Assembly (NCBI RefSeq): GCF_934772795.1
Contig: NZ_CAKVMR010000055.1
Coordinates: 1 to 14,010 of the forward strand
Source of the DNA: an uncultured Holdemanella sp.
Lineage (GTDB): Bacteria > Bacillota_I > Bacilli_A > Erysipelotrichales > Erysipelotrichaceae
DNA: 14,010 nt
Direction of reading: 5' to 3'
Shown: piece by piece, positions 1 through 7,130 of the stretch
How the letters are laid out: each line of letters begins with the position of its first letter
How positions within the stretch are numbered: position 1 is the first letter of the stretch
Program-made: the position numbers and the translations under genes
Notes under the pieces: generated by a model
The model's database searches: none
Told to the model about the DNA's origin: nothing
What the model saw: only the letters and a program-made list of their open reading frames with translations

Positions 1-675
1 ATCCTTCTGGTTCACTGCATAGGCAAGATTATACTGTGGCAGCCCTTCATCTACTTTTGGATGACCATAATCAGCCAATTCGATTCCATATGCATTCGTA
101 TTGAAATTGGTACTGTCATACCCTACATAAATACACTCTTTTGTATTGTTCATCTGATTCCATGCACGCAAGAACAGGTTAATATCCTCTTCCTTAATGT
201 TGTATTTTAATAACCTGCTGATCTGCGTATCATCACGTATATTCTTATCCATTACAGGATGGCTTCTCATAAAATTAGAATAATACTGGAATGTACAACT
301 CTCATTCGCAATCATATATGAAACAATATCTTCAATAAATGGTCCTAAATCACCAAATATAGATGACAGCACATCTTCAATCTGTAAATCTCTAAACATT
401 TTTTGAACAACAAGAAAACAACCAATACGTAATGTATCCGAGAACTCAGGTATTTCCTGTTCTACACATACATCCGGATAATACTGTTCAAAATATTCAT
501 TAGGAACCATCCATTCCTCATCAATCATTTTACCAATCAGTTTTCTGTTTTCCACCGTATATTTTTTATCTTTTTTATAAGATTTTCCAATAACCTGATA
601 CACATATCCAATGCCGTTTCTTTTTTGAATTTTAGTCGTTTTAGGACGAAGAACCTTCACATTTTTGAGTAACAT
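1..675 (-). CDS. IS1634/IS4-like DDE transposase, N-terminal part (runs off left edge)
   Basis: An open frame of 225 codons runs from an ATG at 675 to the window edge without a stop, so the C-terminal half is missing. A good Shine-Dalgarno (GGAGG, 5 nt before ATG) fixes the start. The protein begins MLLKNVKVLRPKTTK, and around residue 187 has YVGYDSTNFN followed by an ADYGHPK...LPQYNLAYAV stretch. This arrangement (YDxTxF, then YGxSK-like, then LxQxNLAxAV) is characteristic of the IS1634-type branch of IS4-like transposases, with D187 as the probable first catalytic Asp. The later D and E would lie outside the window. It is co-oriented with and downstream of dusB but separated from it by a terminator-like hairpin. 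Family assignment is by motif recognition; whether the element is intact cannot be judged. Confidence 0.8.
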   Translation of the reverse strand, partial: MLLKNVKVLRPKTTKIQKRNGIGYVYQVIGKSYKKDKKYTVENRKLIGKMIDEEWMVPNEYFEQYYPDVCVEQEIPEFSDTLRIGCFLVVQKMFRDLQIEDVLSSIFGDLGPFIEDIVSYMIANESCTFQYYSNFMRSHPVMDKNIRDDTQISRLLKYNIKEEDINLFLRAWNQMNNTKECIYVGYDSTNFNTNAYGIELADYGHPKVDEGLPQYNLAYAVNQKD

Positions 676-691
676 AATAGCCTCCAAAAGC

Positions 692-708
692 AGTTATACT
701 GTATAACT
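692..708. repeat. 17-bp palindrome in transposase leader
   Basis: AGTTATAC-T-GTATAACT is a perfect 8-bp inverted repeat with a single central base, 17 nt upstream of the transposase ATG. The half-site AGTTATAC occurs once more at 797-804, on the dusB side. It may be an operator, a transposase binding site, or an element end related to the terminal repeat. The other end of the element is outside the window, so this cannot be settled here. Confidence 0.45.
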
Positions 709-733
709 ATAGTATATCATAAATCCGAACAAT

Positions 734-773
734 AAAAAAGTTGAAATCTCCCATAAATACAGGAAATTTCAAC
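734..773 (-). terminator. Rho-independent terminator after dusB
   Basis: Read on the minus strand, GTTGAAAT pairs perfectly with ATTTCAAC (8 bp; 740-747 with 766-773), extended after one mismatch by 3 bp. It is followed immediately by a TTTTTTATT run. It lies 57 nt beyond the dusB stop and before the transposase, so it should end the hslO-dusB transcript and shield the transposase from read-in. It may belong either to dusB or to the insertion element. Confidence 0.7.
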
Positions 774-829
774 AATTTATTCAAATATTCAATTGTAGTT
801 ATACATTTTTTACAAAGTTAAGGATGCAA

Positions 830-1795
830 CTAACGCTGCACCTCCATGAATTGACGTAATATATTTTCTAAATCTTCTAATGTATTCATTTGCGACATCT
901 CATTTTTAAAGATTCTTGAGCTAGGAAGTCCCTTTAAATACCAGCTAGCCAAGCCTCGCATTTCACGAATAGCCACCTTTTCACCTTTTGTATCCGCCAA
1001 TCCCTTGGCATGATCCATACAAATTTCAATACGATCTTCCATTGAAAATTCATGTTTCTGTCCTGTAATTGAATCCACACATTCTTGAATCAAGAATGGA
1101 TTCCCTACAATTCCACGACCTAACATAACCGCATCACATCCTGTTTCATTCATCATACGGTGAAAATCTTCTACACTACGAACATCCCCATTCCCGATAA
1201 CAGGAATAGATACCGCTTCTTTTACTTGCTTAATATAAGACCAGTCTGCTTTTCCTTCATACATCTGATTACGCGTACGACCATGCACCGCAACAGCACT
1301 AACGCCCACACTTTCCATAGCCTTCGCCATTTCAACGCAATTAATATGATACGTATCAAAGCCTAAACGCATTTTTACAGTTACTGGCTTATTTACATTT
1401 TGTACAATATTCGATACAAGTTCTTTGGCATAATCAATATCCTTCATTAAAAAGCTTCCTGCCTGTGCTTTGATAACCTTGTTTACGGGACACCCCATAT
1501 TAAAGTCAATAATGTCACAATCAGTTTGCGTATCCAAATATTTAGCTGCATATACAACCGTATCAATATCATGACCAAATAATTGAAAAGATACTGGATG
1601 TTCATTTTCATCAATGGCACACATTTGTTTCGTCTTCAATGAATCATAGTATAAAGCTTTATCGCTTACCATTTCATTACAAACTAAACCAGCTCCAAAG
1701 CGTTTCGCAATTCTACGAAATGCGATATTACTAATACCTGCCATTGGTGCAATCACAACCGGATTTTCGATTTCTACATTTCCAATCTTAATCAT
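830..1795 (-). CDS. dusB: tRNA-dihydrouridine synthase (DusB-type)
   Basis: FMN- and NADPH-dependent reduction of specific uridines in the tRNA D-loop to dihydrouridine. The 321-aa protein is normal length for the family. An N-terminal TIM barrel starts MIKIGNVEIENPVVIAPMAG (FMN phosphate/flavin region, residues 16-23). DFNMGCPVNKV carries the catalytic Cys at residue 102, VHGRTRNQMY and GNGDV follow, and GRGIVGNPFL near residue 230 is the C-terminal FMN-binding segment. An upstream TTG would add five residues (MRVRC), but the ATG at 1795 matches the usual family N-terminus. That start overlaps the hslO stop by 8 nt, so translation is probably coupled. The dusB symbol follows the Firmicutes neighbourhood (hslO-dusB) and the sequence; the exact Dus subfamily is less certain than the enzyme class. 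Confidence 0.92.
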   Translation of the reverse strand: MIKIGNVEIENPVVIAPMAGISNIAFRRIAKRFGAGLVCNEMVSDKALYYDSLKTKQMCAIDENEHPVSFQLFGHDIDTVVYAAKYLDTQTDCDIIDFNMGCPVNKVIKAQAGSFLMKDIDYAKELVSNIVQNVNKPVTVKMRLGFDTYHINCVEMAKAMESVGVSAVAVHGRTRNQMYEGKADWSYIKQVKEAVSIPVIGNGDVRSVEDFHRMMNETGCDAVMLGRGIVGNPFLIQECVDSITGQKHEFSMEDRIEICMDHAKGLADTKGEKVAIREMRGLASWYLKGLPSSRIFKNEMSQMNTLEDLENILRQFMEVQR

Positions 1796-2672
1796 GCATC
1801 TTACTCGCAATCGCTCTTAATTCCTCTTCTGTAAAATGATACGTTTCATTACAGAAGTTACATGTGATATCACAACCATGCTCTTTATCTGCCATCTCTA
1901 AAACATCTGATTTTTTAATGGTTCCCAAAGCTCTAGCCATACGTACTTTTGAACAAGGACAATCATAAGCCACTGGTTGTGTTGTTAAAATCTTGGCATC
2001 TTCAAACATGTCATTTGCCAAATCTTCTAAACTTGAATCGTCATATTCTTGAATTAAAGTACTCATTGGTTTCAATCCTTCAAGTACGTGTTCACAAATA
2101 GAAATGTCTGTTTCTGTCGCATCTGGAAGCATTTGTAGAATCATAGCACCTGCACTGGCAACACGACCATCTGTTCCTATTAAAACTCCACATGATACAG
2201 CTGTTGGTGTTTGTTCAGACAAAGTGAAGTAATAGGCAAAATCATCCCCAATTTCACCACTCTGCAACTCAACCGAACCAGAAAAGTTTTCTTCCATACT
2301 TAAATCTTTAGTAACTGTTAAAGTTCCATCTGTACCGACAACAGCTCCTACATTTAATTTTCCTGGACGAATCAAAACATCCTCTACATGGGGATTTGAA
2401 ACAAACCCACGAACATTTCCATTCGCATATGCATCTACCACAATCGAACCAATTGGACCATGCCCATTGATTGTGATTGATAACATTTCTTCTTCTGATT
2501 TCAACATAGCACCCATCATACTTGCCACAGATAAAGTTCTTCCTAGAGCTGCACAAGCACATGGATGTAAATCAAAACGATCTTGCGCTTCCTGTACTAA
2601 GTCAGTTGTACGCACAATATATAAACGAACATGCTCATTTAAAACAAGAGCTTTTAATAGTTGATCTTTCAT
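1788..2672 (-). CDS. hslO: Hsp33 redox-regulated holdase chaperone
   Basis: Cytoplasmic chaperone activated by oxidation, which binds unfolding proteins under oxidative and heat stress. The 294-aa protein has the Hsp33 N-terminal fold (VRTTDLVQEA, AALGRTLSVASMMGAMLK, GPIGSIVVDAYANGNVRGFVSNP, then GTDGTLTVTKDL). Its C-terminal redox switch has the zinc ligands C238-x-C240 (CPCSK) and C271-x2-C274 (CNFC). All four cysteines are present, so the sensor appears functional. A GTG start would add MEDV, but GGAGG lies 5 nt before the ATG at 2672, which is chosen. The gene has its own near-consensus promoter and overlaps dusB by 8 nt downstream, so this pair forms a separate unit from ftsH. Confidence 0.96.
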   Translation of the reverse strand: MKDQLLKALVLNEHVRLYIVRTTDLVQEAQDRFDLHPCACAALGRTLSVASMMGAMLKSEEEMLSITINGHGPIGSIVVDAYANGNVRGFVSNPHVEDVLIRPGKLNVGAVVGTDGTLTVTKDLSMEENFSGSVELQSGEIGDDFAYYFTLSEQTPTAVSCGVLIGTDGRVASAGAMILQMLPDATETDISICEHVLEGLKPMSTLIQEYDDSSLEDLANDMFEDAKILTTQPVAYDCPCSKVRMARALGTIKKSDVLEMADKEHGCDITCNFCNETYHFTEEELRAIASKMHD

Positions 2673-2702
2673 AACATCCTCCACATAAAATTCACTAGCA
2701 CC

Positions 2703-2731
2703 ATTCTACTGAATTCTCTTATCCTTTTCAA
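2703..2731 (-). promoter_or_regulatory. Sigma-A promoter of hslO-dusB
   Basis: On the minus strand, TTGAAA (2731-2726), a 17-nt spacer and TAGAAT (2708-2703). This is a near-consensus housekeeping promoter placed just after the ftsH terminator and about 31 nt before the hslO start. No CIRCE or CtsR-like operator is visible around it. Confidence 0.75.
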
Positions 2732-2740
2732 GCCAAACTA

Positions 2741-2761
2741 AAAGCCATCAAACGATGGCTT
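2741..2761 (-). terminator. Terminator after ftsH
   Basis: Perfect 8-bp stem AAGCCATC/GATGGCTT with a 4-nt loop (2742-2761), followed on the minus strand by TTAGTTTGG. It starts 10 nt after the ftsH stop. The U-run is interrupted, so some read-through into hslO is possible. Confidence 0.65.
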
Positions 2762-2771
2762 AAGTGTGTAA

Positions 2772-4727
2772 TTAATCTTTCTTCTTAGTTAATTCATTGA
2801 ACGCATCATCCAAATCCTTTTGATCAACACCAGTTGGAGTCTCTGGAATCTCTGGAACTTGAACTACTTCTTGTTCTGCTTTTTCCTCTTCTTCACTTGT
2901 TTCAATATTAGGATCTGTTAATTGTCCATAATTCATTAAGTTTGTGATTTCTTCATTTGTTAATGTTTCATGTTCATACAAATTGTTCGCAATCAAATCC
3001 AACAAATCTTTGTTTTCAGTTAAGATTTTACGACAATTCTCATGACACTCATCTACAATCGCACGAACTTCTTTATCAATTTCAGCCGCAACGCCTGCAG
3101 AATAATCACTACCCTTTGTATAATCTCTTCCTAAGAAGACATTACCTTGAGGATCCGCATATTGGATAGGTCCTAAACTAGACATACCATATACACGAAC
3201 CATATTTTTGGCAATTTCTGTTAATTTTTCAATATCATTTACTGCACCCGCACTGATTTCACCAAATTGGATCTCTTCAGCTGTACGACCACCAAGTAAA
3301 CCAGTGATCTGCGCAATAAATTCAGATTTTCTATGGAAGTATTTCTCTTCACGAGGTGTCATCAAGTTATATCCACCCGCATCTCCACGAGGAATAATTG
3401 TAACTTTCTGAACCATATCTGCATCTTCAAGTTTCAAACCAATAACTGCATGTCCTGCTTCATGGTAAGCCACAAGAATCTTATCTTTTTCTGTATATTT
3501 TTTGCTCTTTTTCGCAGGTCCCATCATAACACGGTCAATGGCTTCATCTAAATCTGTCATTGTAACCTTAGCTTCATTTTTACGAACCGCTAAAATTGCA
3601 CCTTCATTCAATACGTTAGCTAAGTCGGCACCAGAGAATCCAGGCGTACGTTTTGCCAAGTTCGCTAGTGAAACATCACTCGCCAATTTCTTGTTACGAG
3701 CATGTACCTGTAAAATAGCTTCACGACCCTTAATATCTGGCAAGCTAACAGTAACACGACGATCGAAACGACCACTACGAAGTAAAGCAGGGTCTAATAC
3801 ATCTGGACGGTTTGTAGCCGCAATCACAACGATTCCAGCATTATCTGTCATACCATCCATTTCAACCAATAATTGGTTCAATGTTTGTTCACGCTCATCG
3901 TTTCCGCCACCCATACCAGCTCCACGCTGACGTCCAACGGCATCGATTTCATCAATAAAAATAATACATGGCGCACTCTTTTGTGCTGTTTTAAACATGT
4001 CACGAACTCGACTCGCACCTGTTCCGACAAACATTTCAACGAAGTCAGAACCTGAAATCAAGAAGAATGGAACATTGGCTTCTCCAGCTACGGCTTTTGC
4101 CAATAAAGTCTTACCAGTTCCTGGAGGACCAACCATTAAGATTCCCTTAGGAATATGCGCTCCCATATCTGTAAATTTCTTTGGTGAACGTAAGTAATCG
4201 ATAATTTCTTTTACTTCTTCTTTTTCTTCTTCACAACCCGCAACATCTTTAAAACGAACTTTTACATTCGATTCAACACGAGCTTTTGATTTTGCGAATT
4301 CAAAGGCTTTATTATTGCCTCCACCGCCCATTTTTGAAAACATGAAGTAGAAGAATACCGCAATAATCAAGAATGGAATAATTTGAGAAAGAATAGAAAT
4401 CCATACACTTCCTTGGTTAGGATCTTCTACTGTTAGCTTTCCACCATTACGCTGCAAAGCCTTTTCCAACTTCTCAATATTCTTTTCTGTTCTTGGAACA
4501 ATAACCTTGTATCCAACTGTCTTTGAGTTCTGCTCATAAGTACCTTCCAACTGAATAACAGTGGAACTAATTGTCATAGAACTCTTCTTAAAGTCAACTT
4601 CATCTACAATTTTCTCAAATTGTGTATAATTCATTTGTACAGTACTGCCCTGTGAACTATAAAAAACTAATGATAATACAATTGATAAAATGAAGATGGT
4701 TGGTAAATAATTTAACCACTTCTTCAT
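2772..4727 (-). CDS. ftsH: ATP-dependent zinc metalloprotease FtsH
   Basis: Membrane-anchored AAA+ protease that degrades misfolded membrane proteins and short-lived regulators. Two membrane segments (about residues 8-24 and 109-131) flank an extracytoplasmic domain of about 85 residues. The AAA+ module has Walker A GPPGTGKT (200-207), Walker B IIFIDEID (255-262) and a second region of homology with arginine fingers R320 and R323 (RSGRFDR). The M41 protease zinc site is HEAGH (422-426), with D498 the likely third ligand. A Glu-rich tail of about 50 residues is typical. At 651 aa it has normal length. The SD is GGAGG, and the SD region overlaps the TAG stop of hpt, 10 nt upstream. Order tilS-hpt-ftsH-hslO is the classic Firmicutes one. 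Confidence 0.98.
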   Translation of the reverse strand: MKKWLNYLPTIFILSIVLSLVFYSSQGSTVQMNYTQFEKIVDEVDFKKSSMTISSTVIQLEGTYEQNSKTVGYKVIVPRTEKNIEKLEKALQRNGGKLTVEDPNQGSVWISILSQIIPFLIIAVFFYFMFSKMGGGGNNKAFEFAKSKARVESNVKVRFKDVAGCEEEKEEVKEIIDYLRSPKKFTDMGAHIPKGILMVGPPGTGKTLLAKAVAGEANVPFFLISGSDFVEMFVGTGASRVRDMFKTAQKSAPCIIFIDEIDAVGRQRGAGMGGGNDEREQTLNQLLVEMDGMTDNAGIVVIAATNRPDVLDPALLRSGRFDRRVTVSLPDIKGREAILQVHARNKKLASDVSLANLAKRTPGFSGADLANVLNEGAILAVRKNEAKVTMTDLDEAIDRVMMGPAKKSKKYTEKDKILVAYHEAGHAVIGLKLEDADMVQKVTIIPRGDAGGYNLMTPREEKYFHRKSEFIAQITGLLGGRTAEEIQFGEISAGAVNDIEKLTEIAKNMVRVYGMSSLGPIQYADPQGNVFLGRDYTKGSDYSAGVAAEIDKEVRAIVDECHENCRKILTENKDLLDLIANNLYEHETLTNEEITNLMNYGQLTDPNIETSEEEEKAEQEVVQVPEIPETPTGVDQKDLDDAFNELTKKKD

Positions 4728-4737
4728 AATCTTCCTC

Positions 4738-5280
4738 CTACTGATAAATTTCAGGCTTTAAAACACCAATAAATGGTAAGTTACGATATTTCTGATTGTA
4801 ATCCAATCCGTATCCAACCACAAATTCATTTGGCACTTCAAAACCAACATAATCCGCCTCAATTTCACAAACACGACGGCTTGGTTTATCTAACAATGTT
4901 ACACAACGAACATCTAGACAACCTTTATTCTTAAACATTCTTTTTACTTCAACTAAAGTTCTACCTGTATCAATAATATCTTCTACAACTAAAATAGAAC
5001 GATTCTTACAAGATAGATCCATATCCTTTAAAATACGAACATCTCCAATTGATTCTGTTCCATCGTATGAACTAACTGACATAAAATCAATTTCACATGG
5101 AAATTCAAAACGCTTAATCAATTCAGCCATAAAAGGAACACTTCCCTTTAACAATCCAACTACGATTGGAGTTTCTCCAGATTCTTTATAATCTTCTTCT
5201 ATTTGATGTGCTAGTTCTACACAACGATTTTCGATTTCTTCTTCACTTAATAAAACTTTTTCAATATCTTGAGCTATCAT
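4738..5280 (-). CDS. hpt: Hypoxanthine(-guanine) phosphoribosyltransferase
   Basis: Purine salvage enzyme converting hypoxanthine or guanine plus PRPP to IMP or GMP. The 180-aa protein has normal length. It carries the PPi-binding LLKGS loop (44-48), the flexible SSYDGT loop (70-75), the PRPP motif VVEDIIDTGRT (98-108), the purine-contacting DK at 131-132 and the C-terminal FVVGYGLDY. AAGGAG lies about 11 nt before the ATG, slightly long but acceptable. It is set between tilS and ftsH, as in Bacillus, where the TilS and HprT proteins have been linked to ftsH control. That regulatory link is known from Bacillus-type bacteria and is only assumed here. Confidence 0.96.
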   Translation of the reverse strand: MIAQDIEKVLLSEEEIENRCVELAHQIEEDYKESGETPIVVGLLKGSVPFMAELIKRFEFPCEIDFMSVSSYDGTESIGDVRILKDMDLSCKNRSILVVEDIIDTGRTLVEVKRMFKNKGCLDVRCVTLLDKPSRRVCEIEADYVGFEVPNEFVVGYGLDYNQKYRNLPFIGVLKPEIYQ

Positions 5281-5310
5281 ATGGTGTTTTTCTCCTTAAG
5301 TTACCTACAC

Positions 5311-5319
5311 ATTGTAACA
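5311..5319 (-). promoter_or_regulatory. Possible extended -10 promoter for hpt-ftsH
   Basis: The 46-nt gap between tilS and hpt contains TG-T-TACAAT on the minus strand, an extended -10-like element. No convincing -35 lies upstream. It could give hpt-ftsH a second promoter inside the tilS unit. Weak evidence. Confidence 0.3.
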
Positions 5320-5326
5320 TAAACAT

Positions 5327-6511
5327 TTAATCTAGACCATGCATTTTAAAGTAGAACTGTTGATTTTGTGAATAATGTTCTACATCACATCCAAGTCCTG
5401 GTACGAAAATAACTTTACCCGCATTATTTTCCACAACCAGCCAATATTTTCGGTATATCTTGCAGATTTTTCGATCCACAAAGAAACGATGCACATTTTT
5501 ATTTCCAAAACGCATCGAAATCACGTCATTCACTTTAACATGACGCACCACCAAAGGAAAGTCAGATGCCTCCACACTAAAAGACTCAATTGTTTGGCCC
5601 TGATTCATAATAGAGAATTCTTTATAATCTTTATACTCCAATTCGTTCAATGTATAATACACATCCTGTGGTTTTGGCATTAAATACAACTTTTCATTAT
5701 GCCTTTCCAATAAATGATTCTCTATTTCAATCAGCACATTTCCCTTTAATTGAGCACACAACTCTTCCATATATTTTCTTGAAAAATGATGACACAAAGA
5801 CTGAAATAAGAAACTATCTAAATAGAGCCAGGCCTCTTTTTGATTCAATAAAGCATCTACATCGTTGTTCCAATTCTTAAAAAACTCTTCCATGCCTTCT
5901 TTTTTTATTTGCCAAAAATCATTCTCATTTTGAATTTTTAAGATCCACTCTTCCTTTTCTTTACGATCCATCTTCTCAATTTGCGTATGACGAATCACAT
6001 TACGCGTATAGTGATTGGTTAAATTCGATTCATCAATCCCAAAAGAAACGCCATTATCATTACAGTATTGCTGCAATTCACTCTTTGTGAAATTAAGTAA
6101 AGGCCGAACAATTTGATATCCGTGCCTTACACTCTTTTCTTTCAAGCCATACCAGTCACAAATCATATTTCGATTTTTCTGAAACAAATACGTCTCAATC
6201 ACATCATCCATCTGATGTGCTACATATAATAATTTCGTATCAAATTCATCTGCCACTTCTTCAAAAAAAGCATAACGAACATCTCTTGCCCACGCCTGAA
6301 AATTTCCTTTCTCATGCACCGGATATAAAACACGAACAGGAATATCATATTTTTTACAATATTCCTTCACTATTTTCTCATCCCTATCTGCCGTATCGCG
6401 ATGTTTATAATTCACATGTGCAACGACAATGTCCTTGCCTTGTTTATTCAATTGATCTAATAAAGCCATACTGTCAGGTCCACCTGAACAGGCTACTACA
6501 CATTTTGACAT
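5327..6511 (-). CDS. tilS: tRNA(Ile)-lysidine synthetase TilS
   Basis: ATP-dependent enzyme that attaches lysine to C34 of the CAU-anticodon tRNA-Ile so that it reads AUA; essential in most bacteria. The 394-aa protein opens with the PP-loop SGGPDS (9-14). It continues with AHVNYKHR (31-38), AHQMDDVIET (98-107), and the DESNLTNHYTRNVIR block (160-174), all signatures of the N-terminal catalytic domain. The C-terminal half is poorly conserved but fits the TilS C-terminal extension. The usual GSG-x-GL segment after the DD motif is replaced by a divergent NRNMICDWYGL. It starts 7 nt after the stop of the MazF-like gene, with AGGA only 2 nt from the ATG, so translation may depend on coupling to the upstream gene. 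Confidence 0.93.
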   Translation of the reverse strand: MSKCVVACSGGPDSMALLDQLNKQGKDIVVAHVNYKHRDTADRDEKIVKEYCKKYDIPVRVLYPVHEKGNFQAWARDVRYAFFEEVADEFDTKLLYVAHQMDDVIETYLFQKNRNMICDWYGLKEKSVRHGYQIVRPLLNFTKSELQQYCNDNGVSFGIDESNLTNHYTRNVIRHTQIEKMDRKEKEEWILKIQNENDFWQIKKEGMEEFFKNWNNDVDALLNQKEAWLYLDSFLFQSLCHHFSRKYMEELCAQLKGNVLIEIENHLLERHNEKLYLMPKPQDVYYTLNELEYKDYKEFSIMNQGQTIESFSVEASDFPLVVRHVKVNDVISMRFGNKNVHRFFVDRKICKIYRKYWLVVENNAGKVIFVPGLGCDVEHYSQNQQFYFKMHGLD

Positions 6512-6518
6512 GTTCCTA

Positions 6519-7067
6519 TTATAGCATCATTTGCATGACACATTTTTTTATTTTATCAAACAAGTGAGAATTTGGATCAATGTGCGCCTTTACATCAATC
6601 ACACGCGCTGAATTGATCCATTTCGCATCATTTAAAAATAATACACTCGACTTATTTAAGCCATCAATTTCTGGTAAACGCATCAAATGACGCTTACCCA
6701 TATGGGATACAGGATCATACGCCCTATTATACGCACTACTATTTCCACTCATAGGTACTACAAATATTTTCCCATTCTTCATTGCCAACACTAAACCAAA
6801 ATGCTGATAGCCAACCTCACTTAGATAGGCCAACCCAAAATCCGTAAAGCATATGTCGCCAACTTTCACATACACCTTAGCTTCTAAACTCGAATACATT
6901 TGTTTCCTCTGACAAAAATTCAGTTTAGAAAGCATATAATCATAAACCTCACTTTCATTTAGACCCTCTAACAGTTGTTCTTCAGCAATTCTAGCCTGCG
7001 ACGTAATCTTCTGTGTGTACTCCGTCGACTTTTTGTTTTTGTACTTTTGCCATTCATTCGGTTCCAT
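6519..7067 (-). CDS. PemK/MazF-fold protein with N-terminal helical extension
   Basis: A 182-aa protein. Residues 1-65 are charged and probably helical. Residues 68-182 resemble the PemK/MazF fold: VKVGDICFTDFG at the start, FGLVLAMKNGKIFVVPMSG in the middle, then LNKSSVLFLNDAKWINSARVIDVKAHI and a C-terminal helix, matching the MazF order GDIvxxDxG / RPaxVI / vxPxTS / L-xxSvvxxxqixxidxxRl. The Arg expected just before the central strand (the RPxVI position) reads QHF here, while Ser107 (PMSG) may occupy the catalytic Thr/Ser position. MazF toxins are usually about 110-120 aa and follow an antitoxin gene. None is seen here: the upstream gene is tagO-like and the downstream gene is tilS. Its role is unknown; it could be an inactive or repurposed MazF-fold domain. 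The start has only a weak AGGG ribosome site. Confidence 0.6.
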   Translation of the reverse strand: MEPNEWQKYKNKKSTEYTQKITSQARIAEEQLLEGLNESEVYDYMLSKLNFCQRKQMYSSLEAKVYVKVGDICFTDFGLAYLSEVGYQHFGLVLAMKNGKIFVVPMSGNSSAYNRAYDPVSHMGKRHLMRLPEIDGLNKSSVLFLNDAKWINSARVIDVKAHIDPNSHLFDKIKKCVMQMML

Positions 7068-7104
7068 AAGCCCTATTCTAACAGTTCAATGTGAAAATAA
7101 TATT

Positions 7105-7130
7105 AAAAGTAGGCATTTTAGCCTACTTTT
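7105..7130 (-). terminator. Terminator hairpin at end of tagO-like gene (symmetric)
   Basis: Perfect 10-bp stem AAAAGTAGGC/GCCTACTTTT with a 6-nt loop. The TAA stop codon of the tagO-like gene lies in the loop. Because the stem ends are A- and T-rich, the hairpin has terminator character on both strands, and on the minus strand it is followed by AATATTATTTT. It separates the seven-gene unit from the MazF-like/tilS unit. Confidence 0.7.

Noticed and set aside
1796..1810. TTG start giving dusB five more residues
   Set aside because: The ATG at 1795 gives the normal family N-terminus; the extra residues are not family-like.
3502..3930. 142-codon plus-strand open frame inside ftsH
   Set aside because: It is antisense to the conserved AAA+ region of ftsH, has no ribosome site or recognisable protein, and is explained by codon bias of the real gene.
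6518..6523. TATAAT on the minus strand just before tilS
   Set aside because: It overlaps the upstream stop codon, has no -35 at a suitable distance, and would leave almost no leader before the tilS ATG.
7074..7079. TAGAAT upstream of the MazF-like gene as a -10 box
   Set aside because: No acceptable -35 at 16-18 nt, and the start would fall at the ATG itself; not enough to call a promoter.
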